Positions 1 through 8,852 of a DNA stretch of 64,000 nucleotides are shown here, piece by piece. Origin of the DNA: Shimia sp. (GTDB lineage: Bacteria; Pseudomonadota; Alphaproteobacteria; Rhodobacterales; Rhodobacteraceae); contig JAAENN010000345.1 of NCBI GenBank assembly GCA_024224295.1, positions 1 through 64,000 on the forward strand, read 5' to 3'. The notes under the pieces are model-generated. The model was not told the origin of the DNA. It did not search any database and saw only the letters and a program-made list of their open reading frames with translations. The position numbers and the translations under genes were made by a program. Within the stretch, counting starts at the first letter, position 1. Each line of letters begins with the position of its first letter.

Positions 1-432
1 AGGGAAAGGATCAAACGGAAGACATTCGAAGCGCGACGCTTGCATCACAGCAAACACGCCGCATAATCACACAAACCAGATGAGCCAAACTCTCTCTTAG
101 TTTAAACCGCCATTGGTTCCAAAAACTCTGACGACGGACACCTAGGAATGGAAGACGGTGGGAAAACCGGCCATTGGTGCAAGGCGCAGCAAAGATTGAG
201 GCGGCAACTCACAAGTTGCGGACTTTTCTGCCGTTAATTAGGCCCATTTCTATGGCCACTTTGAGACTATTGAGCGTCCCTATTATTCGAATTCTGAGGT
301 AATCGAGACGTCTGTCGCCTTCTGATATTTGGTGTCTGACCATTATCAATTCGAGCCTCAAAATGAATGTAGTAACGGCATAATACCACTCCCTCCCCGA
401 TTACTGATAAGCATCGGTTCAGAGGAGAAAAC
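1..432. other. Intergenic region before the VOC operon
   Basis: No reading frame here looks like a real protein and no RNA gene is recognisable. The last bases hold the AGGAGA ribosome binding site of the downstream VOC gene. The base composition is less GC-rich than in the core genes, and pieces such as GCCATTGGTGC recur loosely around 1,600, which suggests decayed DNA. I see no clear promoter. Confidence 0.5.
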
Positions 433-828
433 ATGTCCAAACTTGTACACAGTATGATCCGGGTTCTGAATGAAGCGATGTCAGTAAGATTCTATCGCGA
501 TACCTTTGAGTTAGAGGTCGTTGACCGGCTAGACTTTGAGAGCTTCACGCTCATCTACATGGCCCTTCCAACGTCTACGTTTGAACTTGAACTTACCGTC
601 AATAAGAGCCGCGATACGCCATATGATCTGGGCGATGGCTATGGCCATCTGGCTATCGTCGTGGACAATCTTGAAGAGGCTCATGCTACTGCCGCCAAAG
701 CCAACTCCAGTCCAGGTGACATTGTGGATTTCCGCCCCGGTGGAGAGCGCGTCGCAAGGTTCTTTTTTGTCAAAGATCCAGATGGATACCAAATCGAAGT
801 CATCGAAAAAGGCGGGCGTTTCGCCTAA
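433..828 (+). CDS. VOC family protein, glyoxalase I-like
   Basis: A 131-residue vicinal-oxygen-chelate protein resembling E. coli-type lactoylglutathione lyase, which isomerises the glutathione hemithioacetal of methylglyoxal in the cytoplasm. The four metal-ligand positions of the family are all present: His6, Glu53, His72 and Glu122. The C-terminal DPDGYQIEVIE block is the family hallmark. The length matches the family (about 130-140). The ATG is preceded by AGGAGA at good spacing. It heads a compact operon, 31 bp before a muconolactone-isomerase-like gene. A glyoxalase role fits the intact ligands, but VOC proteins also include dioxygenases and resistance proteins, and the unusual partners leave another substrate possible. 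Confidence 0.85.
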   Translation: MSKLVHSMIRVLNEAMSVRFYRDTFELEVVDRLDFESFTLIYMALPTSTFELELTVNKSRDTPYDLGDGYGHLAIVVDNLEEAHATAAKANSSPGDIVDFRPGGERVARFFFVKDPDGYQIEVIEKGGRFA

Positions 829-859
829 CGAACCAATCCAATAATGAAAGGGAGGAACT

Positions 860-1174
860 ATGCTATACAAACTAGATTTTACCGTGGAGTACGATGAAAC
901 CATGGCGCAGCAAGGTTTGCTGGGTGTTTGGGCCGAGGAGGCGAACGCAGCCTTGGGAGCAAAATCAGCAGGCGTCGTTGTTGATCTTTGGAAAGTGGTT
1001 GGTGAGCGCAAGGTTCTTGTGATTGCCGATGTAGATACTCCTGATGACCTTGACCGTATTCTGTTTGATCTTCCGATCATGCAAAAGATGGGGCATCTTG
1101 TTCAGGTAGATGTAAAATCGCTTCGTCGCTACGAGGATTTTGCGGAAGATGTGAAAGAGCGACTAGGCCGCTGA
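860..1174 (+). CDS. Muconolactone delta-isomerase-like protein
   Basis: A 104-residue protein whose core matches the muconolactone isomerase (CatC) fold family: an N-terminal beta strand (LYKLDFTVEY), a central LWKVVGERK segment, then a DVDTPDDLDRILFDLPIMQKM stretch and a C-terminal strand. CatC isomerises muconolactone in the beta-ketoadipate pathway, but no other catechol-pathway gene is nearby, so the substrate is unknown. Many such ferredoxin-fold proteins have drifted from CatC function. The start has a strong GGAGG site. It lies between the VOC gene and a ribbon-helix-helix gene with gaps of 31 and 22 bp, so all three are probably co-transcribed. Confidence 0.7.
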   Translation: MLYKLDFTVEYDETMAQQGLLGVWAEEANAALGAKSAGVVVDLWKVVGERKVLVIADVDTPDDLDRILFDLPIMQKMGHLVQVDVKSLRRYEDFAEDVKERLGR

Positions 1175-1196
1175 ACATAGTAAGGGAACGTCCATA

Positions 1197-1568
1197 ATGT
1201 GCCAATTATTCATAGATGCAGACTCGGCACTTTGGGCGTCTCACACGCGATCTTTTCGAATGGATGGGATGGTAACCAGCGTTCGCTTGGAAGAGATGTT
1301 TTGGCGCACGCTTGAAACAATCGGAGACCGAGACGATTTGTCAGTCCCCCAGCTCTTGCATCGCCTTTACAATGAAAGCTTGGATGCAGGTCACGATGTC
1401 GGAAATTTCACATCCTTTTTGCGGGTCTGCTGCTTAAGGTATCTCGACCTGCAACTGCGCGGCCTTATCCCGGTGGAGGCTCGTGTGAAGCTATCTCAGC
1501 TTCCCGCCAATGATATCCTTTCTATTGAGACCATTGAACGTTCTAAAGCCAAGCCAAGATTAACATAG
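1197..1568 (+). CDS. Ribbon-helix-helix domain protein (RHH_4 type)
   Basis: A 123-residue protein. Residues about 15-80 fit the RHH_4 pattern: a strand (SFRMDGMVTSVRLEEMFW) followed by helices ending in FTSFLRVCCLRYL. RHH proteins bind DNA as dimers through the strand, although for this subfamily DNA binding is inferred and seldom shown. It follows the isomerase-like gene by 22 bp with an AGGGAA site, making it the third gene of the operon and a candidate autoregulator. The C-terminal 40 residues have no recognisable domain. The family call is fairly secure; the regulatory role is inference. Confidence 0.7.
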   Translation: MCQLFIDADSALWASHTRSFRMDGMVTSVRLEEMFWRTLETIGDRDDLSVPQLLHRLYNESLDAGHDVGNFTSFLRVCCLRYLDLQLRGLIPVEARVKLSQLPANDILSIETIERSKAKPRLT

Positions 1569-1968
1569 AAGTAGGTTTACAATGCCGCTCTAAAAGAAGC
1601 CGCCATTGGAGCAATCACTCAGCATTGCTCCATTTGGGCTCTCAGCCGCCGAATGCTGGTGCCGCAATCACCTTAGTGCGCGCGCTTCGGAACCGGCCAT
1701 CGGTGAAGCGGGGCAAACTCTTGAGCTTCCTCGGTCTTGGCTGATGATCTGCCGTTCGCAGCCCAGGTACGGACCTCTGCGCCGCAAGCGGCGAAAACTG
1801 TCTTCGAGCCCAATGTGCTCGATGCTGCGTTCGCCCCCAGTGGCTGCTTTTGCGCTTTATAAAAGTTAATGCGTGAACCCAACTGGGAAACAGTCTGGGT
1901 TCAGATGCCATAATTTGGCCATCCCGGTCATTTATCTGAACCCTTTGGAACGACGAAAGATTAGTCCG
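1569..1968. other. Intergenic region, apparently decayed DNA
   Basis: About 400 bases with no convincing gene. Open frames on both strands give compositionally odd, arginine- and serine-rich translations with no family resemblance. Short words such as GCCGCCATTGGAGCAA and GCCGCCGAATGCTG look like fragments of degenerate repeats common in non-coding Roseobacter DNA. I see no terminator with a run of T. Confidence 0.4.
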
Positions 1969-2418
1969 ATGGAACAGACAATCAAAGATCGGCCTGCTAA
2001 ATTTGGGTTGGCTGGCTTCATGCTGGGAATTGCAAGTCTTGTGGTTATTCTCATACAACTCTCTGCATTTTTTGAGCCACAAGAGAAGAGCAGCGGTTCT
2101 ATTATTGGCGAGATTGCAGCAGACATAAAGCAATCAGCAGCGCGTGCATTGGCAGGGGAACCAGCCCCAGAGCGCACTCCGACACCCCAAGATTACAGTT
2201 GGTTCATCACAATTGCCGCGCTCTGTGTGGCGGGTATCGCGGTCGTGCTTGGCGGCATAGGATTATACCGAAACGAACCACACCGGCTTTCATATATGGC
2301 CGTTGGTATAGGCGTTTCAGCATTTGTAATGCAGTTTGTCTTCTGGTTGGCGATCCTGATTTGCGCCGTGGCATTGCTCATCAGTATTGTCGAAAATCTC
2401 GATGGTATTCTCGAGTAG
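1969..2418 (+). CDS. Small inner-membrane protein of unknown function
   Basis: A 149-residue protein with three or four predicted membrane helices: about residues 12-33, 80-102, 110-130 and 128-147. A polar loop between the first two holds a Lys/Ala-rich segment and PAPERTPTPQ. No catalytic motif is visible and I do not recognise the family. The frame remains open upstream to 1873, but that extension (HNLAIPVIYLNPLERRK) is unlike a membrane-protein start, so I chose the ATG at 1969. The Shine-Dalgarno sequence is weak. The gene sits alone between two decayed stretches. Confidence 0.6.
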   Translation: MEQTIKDRPAKFGLAGFMLGIASLVVILIQLSAFFEPQEKSSGSIIGEIAADIKQSAARALAGEPAPERTPTPQDYSWFITIAALCVAGIAVVLGGIGLYRNEPHRLSYMAVGIGVSAFVMQFVFWLAILICAVALLISIVENLDGILE

Positions 2419-3017
2419 GCGCAGAAACTGTCATCGGCAAAACGGACCTTCGGCGTTCGGTACTTGATGGCAGCTAAGTCCGCGACCCGTTAGTTGGCTC
2501 CGCGCGCAGCGAAAAGATGGTTTGAGATTGGCCAATTTTGTTTATCCGAATGGCCGCTCTGCTGAAATCCGCTGCGCCGCCAAAAATGTTCCGCCGCAAC
2601 TGCAAACGTATGCTGCGTCAGCAACATGGCTAAACGTCAAGGTCGGGAAAGTCCGCATCTCAGTTGTTGCTGCAAGCTGCAGCGAATGACCGGTCTGGGA
2701 TGTGGTGGCCGCTGTGCCGGCATGGTCGCCGCCCGCCCATAGGACTACCCAACCTACCCAACCATTCGCGCCACCCCGCACAACCACGCCGCCTTCAGGT
2801 GTCTCTGTTCGCCTCGATAGAGGTCGAACCCGCCTCAACTGCGGCGCAATCCATTTTCAGCAAACACCTGAAATAAAACACATATTTGAATGCGTCTCGA
2901 TTTAAGTGAAGGGCGGGTGAAAAGAGACGCGGGGTGTTCGGAGACTGATTGCGGCCGAAATCCCAGTCTCCGAAAGTCGGATGGCTTCGCTAAACCCCTT
3001 TGAAACAAAAAGAAAAA
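2419..3017. other. Gene-free region between membrane protein and tRNA-Ser
   Basis: About 600 bases with no supportable protein. Overlapping frames on both strands have low-complexity Arg/Pro/Thr-rich translations and no good ribosome sites. Words such as CTTCGGCGTTCGGTACTTGATGG, cut here to their sense, resemble the degenerate non-coding DNA seen elsewhere in the window. I found no copy of the tRNA 3-prime end that would mark an integrated element. Confidence 0.45.
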
Positions 3018-3035
3018 AGGCCCACACTGGGGCCT
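3010..3035 (-). terminator. Rho-independent terminator of tRNA-Ser
   Basis: Inverted repeat AGGCCC (3018-3023) / GGGCCT (3030-3035) with a six-base loop. Read on the minus strand it is followed by a T-rich tract (complement of 3010-3017). It lies 25 bp past the 3-prime end of the tRNA gene. Confidence 0.75.
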
Positions 3036-3059
3036 CGTCTCGGGTTCGCGAATGGTTTG

Positions 3060-3150
3060 TGGCGGAGAGACAGGGATTCGAACCCTGGAGACGGTTTCCC
3101 GCCTACACACTTTCCAGGCGTGCGCCTTCGACCACTCGGCCACCTCTCCG
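3060..3150 (-). tRNA. tRNA-Ser(GGA)
   Basis: Read on the minus strand, the gene starts CGGAGAGGTGGCCGAGTGG and ends CTCTCCG plus an encoded CCA. The acceptor stem pairs CGGAGAG with CTCTCCG, and the T arm has GGTTCGAATCC. The anticodon stem CACGC/GTGTG encloses the loop CTGGAAA, giving anticodon GGA. The long variable arm is typical of class II serine tRNA. The total is 91 nt with CCA. Confidence 0.97.
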
Positions 3151-3255
3151 CATCAGAGCGTTGGTCAGTTGACCGTGTCTCTGTGGAGCGGTGTTTAGCT
3201 TCAACTGTCGGGGGGATGCAAGAGGCAAATTGCGGTTATTTTGGCTTTTCCAAAC

Positions 3256-3284
3256 AAAAAAGGGCCACGCAATCGCGCAGCCCC
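3256..3284 (-). terminator. Probable terminator of the DAHP synthase gene
   Basis: On the minus strand the sequence GGGGCTGCGC-GATT-GCGTGGCCC can form a hairpin with one bulge and two wobble pairs, followed directly by TTTTTTG. It lies about 25 bp past the stop codon of the DAHP synthase gene. Confidence 0.65.
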
Positions 3285-3307
3285 TATTTGCGTACGTTTG
3301 AAGTGTT

Positions 3308-4675
3308 TTAGACCGCTGCGGCTGCCTTAGCTTGATCGCGGTCAGACAGCTCTTCCGCCACCAGGAACGCCAATTCCAACGACTGGCTGGCGTTAAGACG
3401 TGGGTCACACGCTGTGTGATAGCGTGCAGAGAGGTCTTCTTCGGTCACTGCTCGTACACCGCCGGTGCACTCTGTCACATCCTGACCGGTCATCTCGAAA
3501 TGCACGCCGCCTGGAATAGTGCCTTCGGCTTTGTGAACGCCGAAGAACTCACGCACTTCGCGCAGAACACTGTCGAAAGGACGGGTTTTGTAGCCGGTGG
3601 CCGACTTGATTGTGTTGCCGTGCATTGGATCACAGGTCCAAAGCACGTTAGCGCCCTCTTCCTGAACCGCTTTGACAAGGCGCGGCAGATGGTCACCAAC
3701 ACTGCCCGCACCAAAGCGTGCGATCAGAGTTAGGCGACCCGCTTCGTTCTCAGGATTCAGTTTTTCCATCAACACTTTGAGGTCGTCGGCGGTGGTGGTG
3801 GGACCACATTTCAAACCAATCGGGTTCTGCACACCGCGCGCAAATTCAACATGCGCCCCATCTGGCTGACGGGTGCGGTCACCGATCCAGATCATGTGGC
3901 CAGACCCCGCGAGCCATTTGCCGGAGGTGGAATCCAGACGTGTAAGCGCCTCTTCGTACTCCAGCAGCAGAGATTCGTGGCTGGTGTAAAAATCGACAGT
4001 CTGCAGAGAATGCAAACGATCTGAGGTAACGCCTGCCGCCTTCATGAAGTCCAACGTATCGCTGATCCGGTTGGCCATATCGCGATACTTGGTGGCCTTC
4101 TCACCCTCAGTGAACCCAAGCGTCCACGAATGCACCTGATGCACGTCCGCGTACCCACCGGTCGAGAACGCACGCAGCAAGTTTAGCGTTGCAGCAGCTT
4201 GCGTATACGCCTGCAACATTTTGTTTGGATTGGGAATTCGCGACTCAGGTGTGAAGTCAAGTTCGTTGATGATGTCTCCACGGTAGCTTGGCAGTTCTAC
4301 ACCTTCCACGGTTTCAGTTGGCGCGGAACGCGGCTTAGCAAACTGGCCGGCCATACGACCAACCTTAACCACCGGCACCTTGGCGCCGTAGGTCAGCACC
4401 ATCGCCATTTGCAGCATCACTTTGAAGGTGTCGCGAATGCCGTCTGCGGTGAATTGCTCAAAGCTCTCCGCACAGTCCCCGCCTTGCAACAAAAAGGCCT
4501 CGCCGCGAGAAGCGGCACCAAGCTGAGCTTTGAGGCGGCGCGCTTCGCCGGCAAAGACCAATGGCGGATAACTTGCGAGCTTGGCTTCCACAGCCTTGAG
4601 CTCAGCATCATCCAGATAATCAGGCATCTGAACCCGGGGCTTAGTGCGCCAGTCAGATTTTTGCCAGTCAGCCAT
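3308..4675 (-). CDS. aroG: Class II 3-deoxy-7-phosphoheptulonate synthase
   Basis: A 455-residue plant-type (class II) DAHP synthase, which condenses phosphoenolpyruvate and erythrose 4-phosphate in the first step of the shikimate pathway. Family landmarks: GGDCAESF with metal ligand Cys68, the PEP-site [11 protein letters not shown] (about 107-117), [11 protein letters not shown] (260-270), CDPMHGNT with His352, Glu394 and Asp424 in TACDPRLN. The length is normal for the family (about 450-470). The frame continues 21 codons upstream, but the ATG at 4675 has a GGAG site at good spacing and starts the usual [11 protein letters not shown]-terminus. It diverges from a GlxA-type regulator across about 160 bp; whether that gene controls it is unknown. 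Confidence 0.95.
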   Translation of the reverse strand: MADWQKSDWRTKPRVQMPDYLDDAELKAVEAKLASYPPLVFAGEARRLKAQLGAASRGEAFLLQGGDCAESFEQFTADGIRDTFKVMLQMAMVLTYGAKVPVVKVGRMAGQFAKPRSAPTETVEGVELPSYRGDIINELDFTPESRIPNPNKMLQAYTQAAATLNLLRAFSTGGYADVHQVHSWTLGFTEGEKATKYRDMANRISDTLDFMKAAGVTSDRLHSLQTVDFYTSHESLLLEYEEALTRLDSTSGKWLAGSGHMIWIGDRTRQPDGAHVEFARGVQNPIGLKCGPTTTADDLKVLMEKLNPENEAGRLTLIARFGAGSVGDHLPRLVKAVQEEGANVLWTCDPMHGNTIKSATGYKTRPFDSVLREVREFFGVHKAEGTIPGGVHFEMTGQDVTECTGGVRAVTEEDLSARYHTACDPRLNASQSLELAFLVAEELSDRDQAKAAAAV

Positions 4676-4837
4676 TGTCTTTACTCCAATTAGACAAGTT
4701 AATGAGGCCTTATACAAAAGCTCTTGTCCCGGCGCCATAGATGAAATATCCGGCCTTGACGCGTTTGGTGAATGTTTCGTTTAATCAGCCAACTCGCTGC
4801 AACTCGGGATGCGCAACCCCTCTTAGAAAAGGAAACG

Positions 4838-5839
4838 ATGTCAATGACTTCGACACTCGCTTCTGATCAAAACGATGCGAAATCGCGACGCTTCGTTTTT
4901 GTGCTTTTGGATAAGTTCACCTTGTTGTCCTTTGCGTCAGCAATTGACTGTTTACGCTTGGCCAATCGTCATATGGGGCGCGATCACTACTCTTGGGTAT
5001 TGGTTGGCGAAGGTGGCGACACGGTAAGCTGTTCAACAAACACAACTTTTAAGCTGGATGACGATCTCGCGGAACTGCGCCGCGATGACACAATTGTCCT
5101 GTGCGGCGGCACGGACATTCAACAAGCGACAACCAAAAAGCTGCTGAACTGGCTACGTAGAGAAGCGCGCAAAGGCCCTCCTGTTATCGGGCTCTGCACC
5201 GCGTCTTTCTGCATGGCCAAAGCGGGGTTGCTGGACGGCAAACGCGCGACGATTCACTGGGAGAATCAAGATAGCTTTGCCGAAGAGTTTGACGAAGTGG
5301 AACTGTCCAAATCCGTATTTACCATCGATACAAACCGGATGACCACGGCCGGTGGCACATCTTCCATTGACCTGTTTTTGAAGCTGATCGCTCAAGATTT
5401 GGGCGAAGACGTTGCCAACTGGGTTGCAGATCAACAAATTTACAGCTCGATCCGCACCGACCAAGATACTCAGCGCTTGTCCGTTCCAACCCGCATAGGC
5501 GTGCGTCATCCAAAATTATCTATGGTTATCCAAATGATGGAAGCCAATATCGAAGAACCAATCAGCCCGTCCTTGCTTGCCAAGGAAGTGGGCATGTCAA
5601 CACGTCAGCTCGAACGTTTGTTCCGTCGTTACCTGAATCGCTCCCCCAAACGTTACTACATGGAGTTGCGCCTTCAGAAGGCCCGCAACCTCCTGATGCA
5701 AACCGACATGAGTGTGATAAACGTTGCGCTAGCTTGCGGCTTTGCCTCGCCCAGCCATTTCTCTAAATGCTATCGGGCACATTACGAAACCACGCCCTAT
5801 CGCGAACGCGGCAGTCAGAGTTCACGCCTGTCTATTTAG
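4838..5839 (+). CDS. GlxA family transcriptional regulator
   Basis: A 333-residue regulator with an N-terminal DJ-1/PfpI amidase-like domain (about 20-205) and a C-terminal AraC-type double helix-turn-helix (about 225-320). The AraC signature is plain: SPSLLAKEVGMSTRQLERLF, then DMSVINVALACGFASPSHFSKCYR. The nucleophile-elbow equivalent GLCTASFCMAKAG retains a cysteine, although these domains mostly sense small molecules. Relatives include regulators of arginine, choline, betaine and carnitine catabolism (ArgR/GbdR/CdhR type). The upstream in-frame ATG at 4772 would add 22 residues, but the ATG at 4838 has an AGGAA site and is preferred. The effector cannot be read from sequence. It ends 1 bp from a convergent gene. 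Confidence 0.9.
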   Translation: MSMTSTLASDQNDAKSRRFVFVLLDKFTLLSFASAIDCLRLANRHMGRDHYSWVLVGEGGDTVSCSTNTTFKLDDDLAELRRDDTIVLCGGTDIQQATTKKLLNWLRREARKGPPVIGLCTASFCMAKAGLLDGKRATIHWENQDSFAEEFDEVELSKSVFTIDTNRMTTAGGTSSIDLFLKLIAQDLGEDVANWVADQQIYSSIRTDQDTQRLSVPTRIGVRHPKLSMVIQMMEANIEEPISPSLLAKEVGMSTRQLERLFRRYLNRSPKRYYMELRLQKARNLLMQTDMSVINVALACGFASPSHFSKCYRAHYETTPYRERGSQSSRLSI

Positions 5840-5840
5840 A

Positions 5841-6260
5841 CTAAAATCGCGAGATGAATTTGGCAAATGTGGTGGTGTGCTCCACATGGATAACCTGCTG
5901 CTGCGCGCCCTGTGTGTGCATCACTAGGTAGAGGTAAAGATAGTTGCCTTCTTCGGTCCAATAGGCCAGCATCTCCTGTCGAAAGCCGCTTTTGAGCGTC
6001 TCCGACTGTACGGTTGCTGAACCAATAAACGCATCTGGAAAAGCTTCCGTGAGGGCCAAATTATACTCGGCTTTCTGGGCGTCACTCAAAATAACATCTG
6101 GCTGGATCATATCGATTGCTTCACCAATCTCCTTATTCATGACCATTTCATTAAACAAAGCCAAAGCCTGATTGAATTGAGTGCGCAAGTTTGTCTGCGC
6201 TTGAACCGTGGCAGATGTCGCCAGCATAAGGGCCGCGGAAAGTAGGCTATTCTTTATCAT
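5841..6260 (-). CDS. Exported protein of unknown function
   Basis: A 139-residue protein with a clear Sec signal peptide (MIKNSLLSAALMLATSATVQA, about residues 1-21, Ala-X-Ala-like cleavage). The mature part is mixed alpha/beta: an N-terminal helical region, then strands around ATVQSETLKSGFRQEMLAYW and YLYLYLVMHTQG. This layout resembles small cystatin/NTF2-like exported proteins, but I do not recognise the family. A GGA lies upstream of the ATG. It lies tail-to-tail with the GlxA regulator (1 bp gap) and is followed on the same strand by the sugar dehydrogenase gene after a gap of about 40 bp on its upstream side. Confidence 0.65.
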   Translation of the reverse strand: MIKNSLLSAALMLATSATVQAQTNLRTQFNQALALFNEMVMNKEIGEAIDMIQPDVILSDAQKAEYNLALTEAFPDAFIGSATVQSETLKSGFRQEMLAYWTEEGNYLYLYLVMHTQGAQQQVIHVEHTTTFAKFISRF

Positions 6261-6302
6261 CGTGTATCCATATGAGATTAAAACAAATAGACTTCTTTTA
6301 GC

Positions 6303-7412
6303 CTAACCGCCCGGTGTCATTCGGTAAAGTATCCCTTTGTCTTCGGACAAGAACCAGATGGCTCCATCAGGCCCCTCACGCACATCCCGAACTCGTCGCG
6401 TACTGTCGCCCTTCAACTGCTCGACTTCTTTTGGCGATGAACCGGCCAGTCGACTGATGTAATCTAATTTCAGGCTTCCAACAAAAAAATGCCCTTTCCA
6501 TCGAGGCCACAGTTTGCCGGAATAGACCATCAACCCCGACGGCGCGATTGAGGGATCCCAATAAAACCTAGGTTGTTTCATACCTTTTTTGGCTGTGCCT
6601 TCGCCAATTCTGAAACCGGAGTAGTGTGTACCGAATGAAATCACGGGCCAACCATAATTGGCGCCTTTTTCAATCAGGTTGAGTTCATCTCCCCCTTTGG
6701 CCCCATGTTCAACGGCCCAAAGGCGCCCGGAAAGGTCCAATGCTAGGCCTTGTGGATTGCGATGACCATAGCTCCAAATTTCCTTAAGTGCTCCATCAGT
6801 TCCAGCGAAAGGGTTACTTGAAAGCACGTCCCCGTCTTGTGTGATCCGGATAATCGACCCTTCGTGTTGTGCCAGGTTTTGTGCAGCAGGTCGTTCACCC
6901 CGCTCCCCAATCGTCACAAATAGACCACCTTCTTCGGTTTGAACAATCCGGCTTCCAAAGTGGCGGCCGCCAGAACTCCCAGCATGCATTTCAAAGATCT
7001 GTTTTTGATCTGTTAGCTGTTTGCCATCTTCAGAAAGCCGTGCACGTATCACCGCCGTGCCCGCCCCGCTATTCTGTTTGGTCACGTAGGAAAGAAATAC
7101 AACTCTCGACCGTTCGAAATCGGCGTCGATGATGACGTCAAGTAAGCCTCCCTGACCCTGCACCTGAATCGCAGGAAGCCCATTAACCGAGCTGCGCTTG
7201 CCGCTAGCGGTAACATGCAAAAGCTTGCCACGCTTCTCAGTGATCAGAAGCTCGCCATCAGGTAGAAATGCAAAAGCCCAAGGCTCCTTTAGGCGTTCCA
7301 CAATCGGGGTTACAGTGATCATTCCTTGTGACGTCGACAAACCCGCAAACGCTGTTGTGAACGGAAAAAAAGCGAATAGAAACAATAGAAAACGTCGAAG
7401 ACAACCGCGCAT
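6303..7412 (-). CDS. PQQ-dependent sugar dehydrogenase family protein
   Basis: A 369-residue secreted six-bladed beta-propeller of the glucose/sorbosone dehydrogenase family (soluble aldose dehydrogenase, YliI-like). Residues 1-23 form a signal peptide. Family blocks: LKEPWAFAFLPDGELLITEKRGKL, the conserved GSSGGRHFGSRI, YGHRNPQGLALDLSGRLWAVEHGAKGGDELNLIEKGANYGWP, and a final blade VREGPDGAIWFLSEDKGILYRM. PQQ and calcium binding in this family use residues of the EHG-GDE region. It should oxidise aldose sugars or related aldehydes in the periplasm. The start has a near-perfect AAGGAGG site 8 bp upstream. The physiological substrate is unknown and no PQQ synthesis gene is in the window. Confidence 0.9.
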   Translation of the reverse strand: MRGCLRRFLLFLFAFFPFTTAFAGLSTSQGMITVTPIVERLKEPWAFAFLPDGELLITEKRGKLLHVTASGKRSSVNGLPAIQVQGQGGLLDVIIDADFERSRVVFLSYVTKQNSGAGTAVIRARLSEDGKQLTDQKQIFEMHAGSSGGRHFGSRIVQTEEGGLFVTIGERGERPAAQNLAQHEGSIIRITQDGDVLSSNPFAGTDGALKEIWSYGHRNPQGLALDLSGRLWAVEHGAKGGDELNLIEKGANYGWPVISFGTHYSGFRIGEGTAKKGMKQPRFYWDPSIAPSGLMVYSGKLWPRWKGHFFVGSLKLDYISRLAGSSPKEVEQLKGDSTRRVRDVREGPDGAIWFLSEDKGILYRMTPGG

Positions 7413-7570
7413 TTCACGACCTCCTTACTTCGAGAAACCTACATCCACACCTTCACACATCTCGCTCTGAATTGATGTTCAAAAATCAGTCATCAACCTC
7501 TTTTCTTTTGAAATCACCCCGCATAGGCTCAGCCTCGGAACAACAAAAAAACCAATAGGGAGTTTCCAAA

Positions 7571-8758
7571 ATGAAAAAGCTGCTCTTGGCATCCGCCGCC
7601 GGCGCGTTGCTGGCTGGCGCCGCATCTGCTGAAGAAATCAAGTTGGGTGTGATCCTCGGCTTCACCGGTCCAATTGAATCTCTGACACCTTCCATGGCTG
7701 ACGGTGCTGAACTTGCGATGAAAGAAGTCTCCGACAGTGGCAAGCTGCTTGGCGGCTCCACCGTTGCTTCGGTTCGTGCGGACTCCACTTGTGTTGACGC
7801 CGCCGCAGCTTCGGCAGCGGCAGAGCGTTTGATCACGTCTGAAGGCGTGAAGGGCATCATGGGCGCAGATTGCTCTGGTGTGACAGGCGCAATCCTGAAC
7901 AACGTCGCAGTTGCCAACGGTGTTGTGATGGTGTCCCCGTCCGCGACATCCCCGGGCCTGAGCCACGCCAACAACGAAGACAATGGCCTGTTCTTCCGTA
8001 CCGCACCATCAGATGCCCGTCAGGGTGTTGTGATGACCGAAGTGCTGATGGAAGAAGGCATCAAAGAAGTTGCCGTGACATACACCAACAACGACTACGG
8101 CAAAGGTCTGGCGGATAGCTTTCAAGCAGCATTTGAAGCAGCTGGCGGCTCTGTGACCATCAACGCTGCGCACGAAGACGGCAAAGCGGACTACTCTGCG
8201 GAAGTTGGTGCCTTGGCATCTGCTGGCGGTGATCGTTTGGTTGTTGCAGGTTATGTTGACCAAGGTGGTTCCGGCATCGTACGCGCCGCAATCGACTCCG
8301 GCGCATTTGACACATTCCACTTCCCGGACGGCATGATCTCCAACAAATTGCAGGAAAACTTCGGAGACGAAATCGAAGGCTCGACCGGTCAACACCCTGG
8401 TACCGATAGCCCGGGAGCAGCGAAGTTCTCTGAGCTCGTTGGTGATTCCTTTGACGCAACCTCTCCTTTCACACCTGAAAGCTACGACGCAGCGGCGCTG
8501 ATCCTGCTGGCAATGCAGGCAGCTGGTTCCAGTGATCCTGCGGCCTACAAAGAGAAAATCATGGACGTTGCCAACGCTCCTGGTGAGCAGATATTCCCTG
8601 GTGAGCTGGGCAAGGCGCTTGATATCCTCGCGGGTGGCGGTGACATCGACTACGTGGGTGCAACTGCGGTTGAGTTGATCGGTTCTGGTGAGTCGGCAGG
8701 TAACTACCGCCAGATCGTTATCGATGGTGGCGAGATCGCCACAGCTAAGTACCGCTAA
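7571..8758 (+). CDS. livJ: Branched-chain amino acid ABC transporter, substrate-binding protein
   Basis: A 395-residue periplasmic binding protein of the type I Leu/Ile/Val family. The signal peptide (MKKLLLASAAGALLAGAASA) is followed by KLGVILGFTGPIESLTPSMADGAELA, the typical first lobe, and then by GIMGADCSGVTGAILNNVAV and VMVSPSATSPGLS, which line the ligand cleft. The hydrophobic amino acid assignment comes from the family; related proteins bind urea, amides or aromatic acids, so specificity is open. The ATG has an AGGGAG site. A strong terminator separates it from the four transporter genes downstream, consistent with extra synthesis of the binding protein. Confidence 0.92.
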   Translation: MKKLLLASAAGALLAGAASAEEIKLGVILGFTGPIESLTPSMADGAELAMKEVSDSGKLLGGSTVASVRADSTCVDAAAASAAAERLITSEGVKGIMGADCSGVTGAILNNVAVANGVVMVSPSATSPGLSHANNEDNGLFFRTAPSDARQGVVMTEVLMEEGIKEVAVTYTNNDYGKGLADSFQAAFEAAGGSVTINAAHEDGKADYSAEVGALASAGGDRLVVAGYVDQGGSGIVRAAIDSGAFDTFHFPDGMISNKLQENFGDEIEGSTGQHPGTDSPGAAKFSELVGDSFDATSPFTPESYDAAALILLAMQAAGSSDPAAYKEKIMDVANAPGEQIFPGELGKALDILAGGGDIDYVGATAVELIGSGESAGNYRQIVIDGGEIATAKYR

Positions 8759-8780
8759 TCACTTGTTGATTTGAGACCCA

Positions 8781-8810
8781 AAACAGCCCGGCTTGTCCGG
8801 GCTGTTTTTC
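8781..8810 (+). terminator. Intercistronic terminator/attenuator after livJ
   Basis: A perfect 11-bp inverted repeat, AAACAGCCCGG (8781-8791) / CCGGGCTGTTT (8797-8807), closes a five-base loop and is followed by TTC. It sits inside an apparent operon, so partial read-through to livG is likely, giving more livJ message than transporter message. Confidence 0.9.
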
Positions 8811-8852
8811 AATATATAAGGCGTGGCACGAACTGCGCATGGGGGAAATGCT

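Noticed and set aside
529-1080. 183-codon minus-strand frame opposite the VOC and isomerase-like genes
   Set aside because: It is antisense to two genes with intact catalytic or family motifs, has no ribosome site and a Ser/Thr/Phe-biased translation; it is a shadow frame.
3060-3150. tRNA-Ser as an integration site for the 1-3,060 region
   Set aside because: No integrase gene and no duplicate of the tRNA 3-prime sequence could be found in the window.
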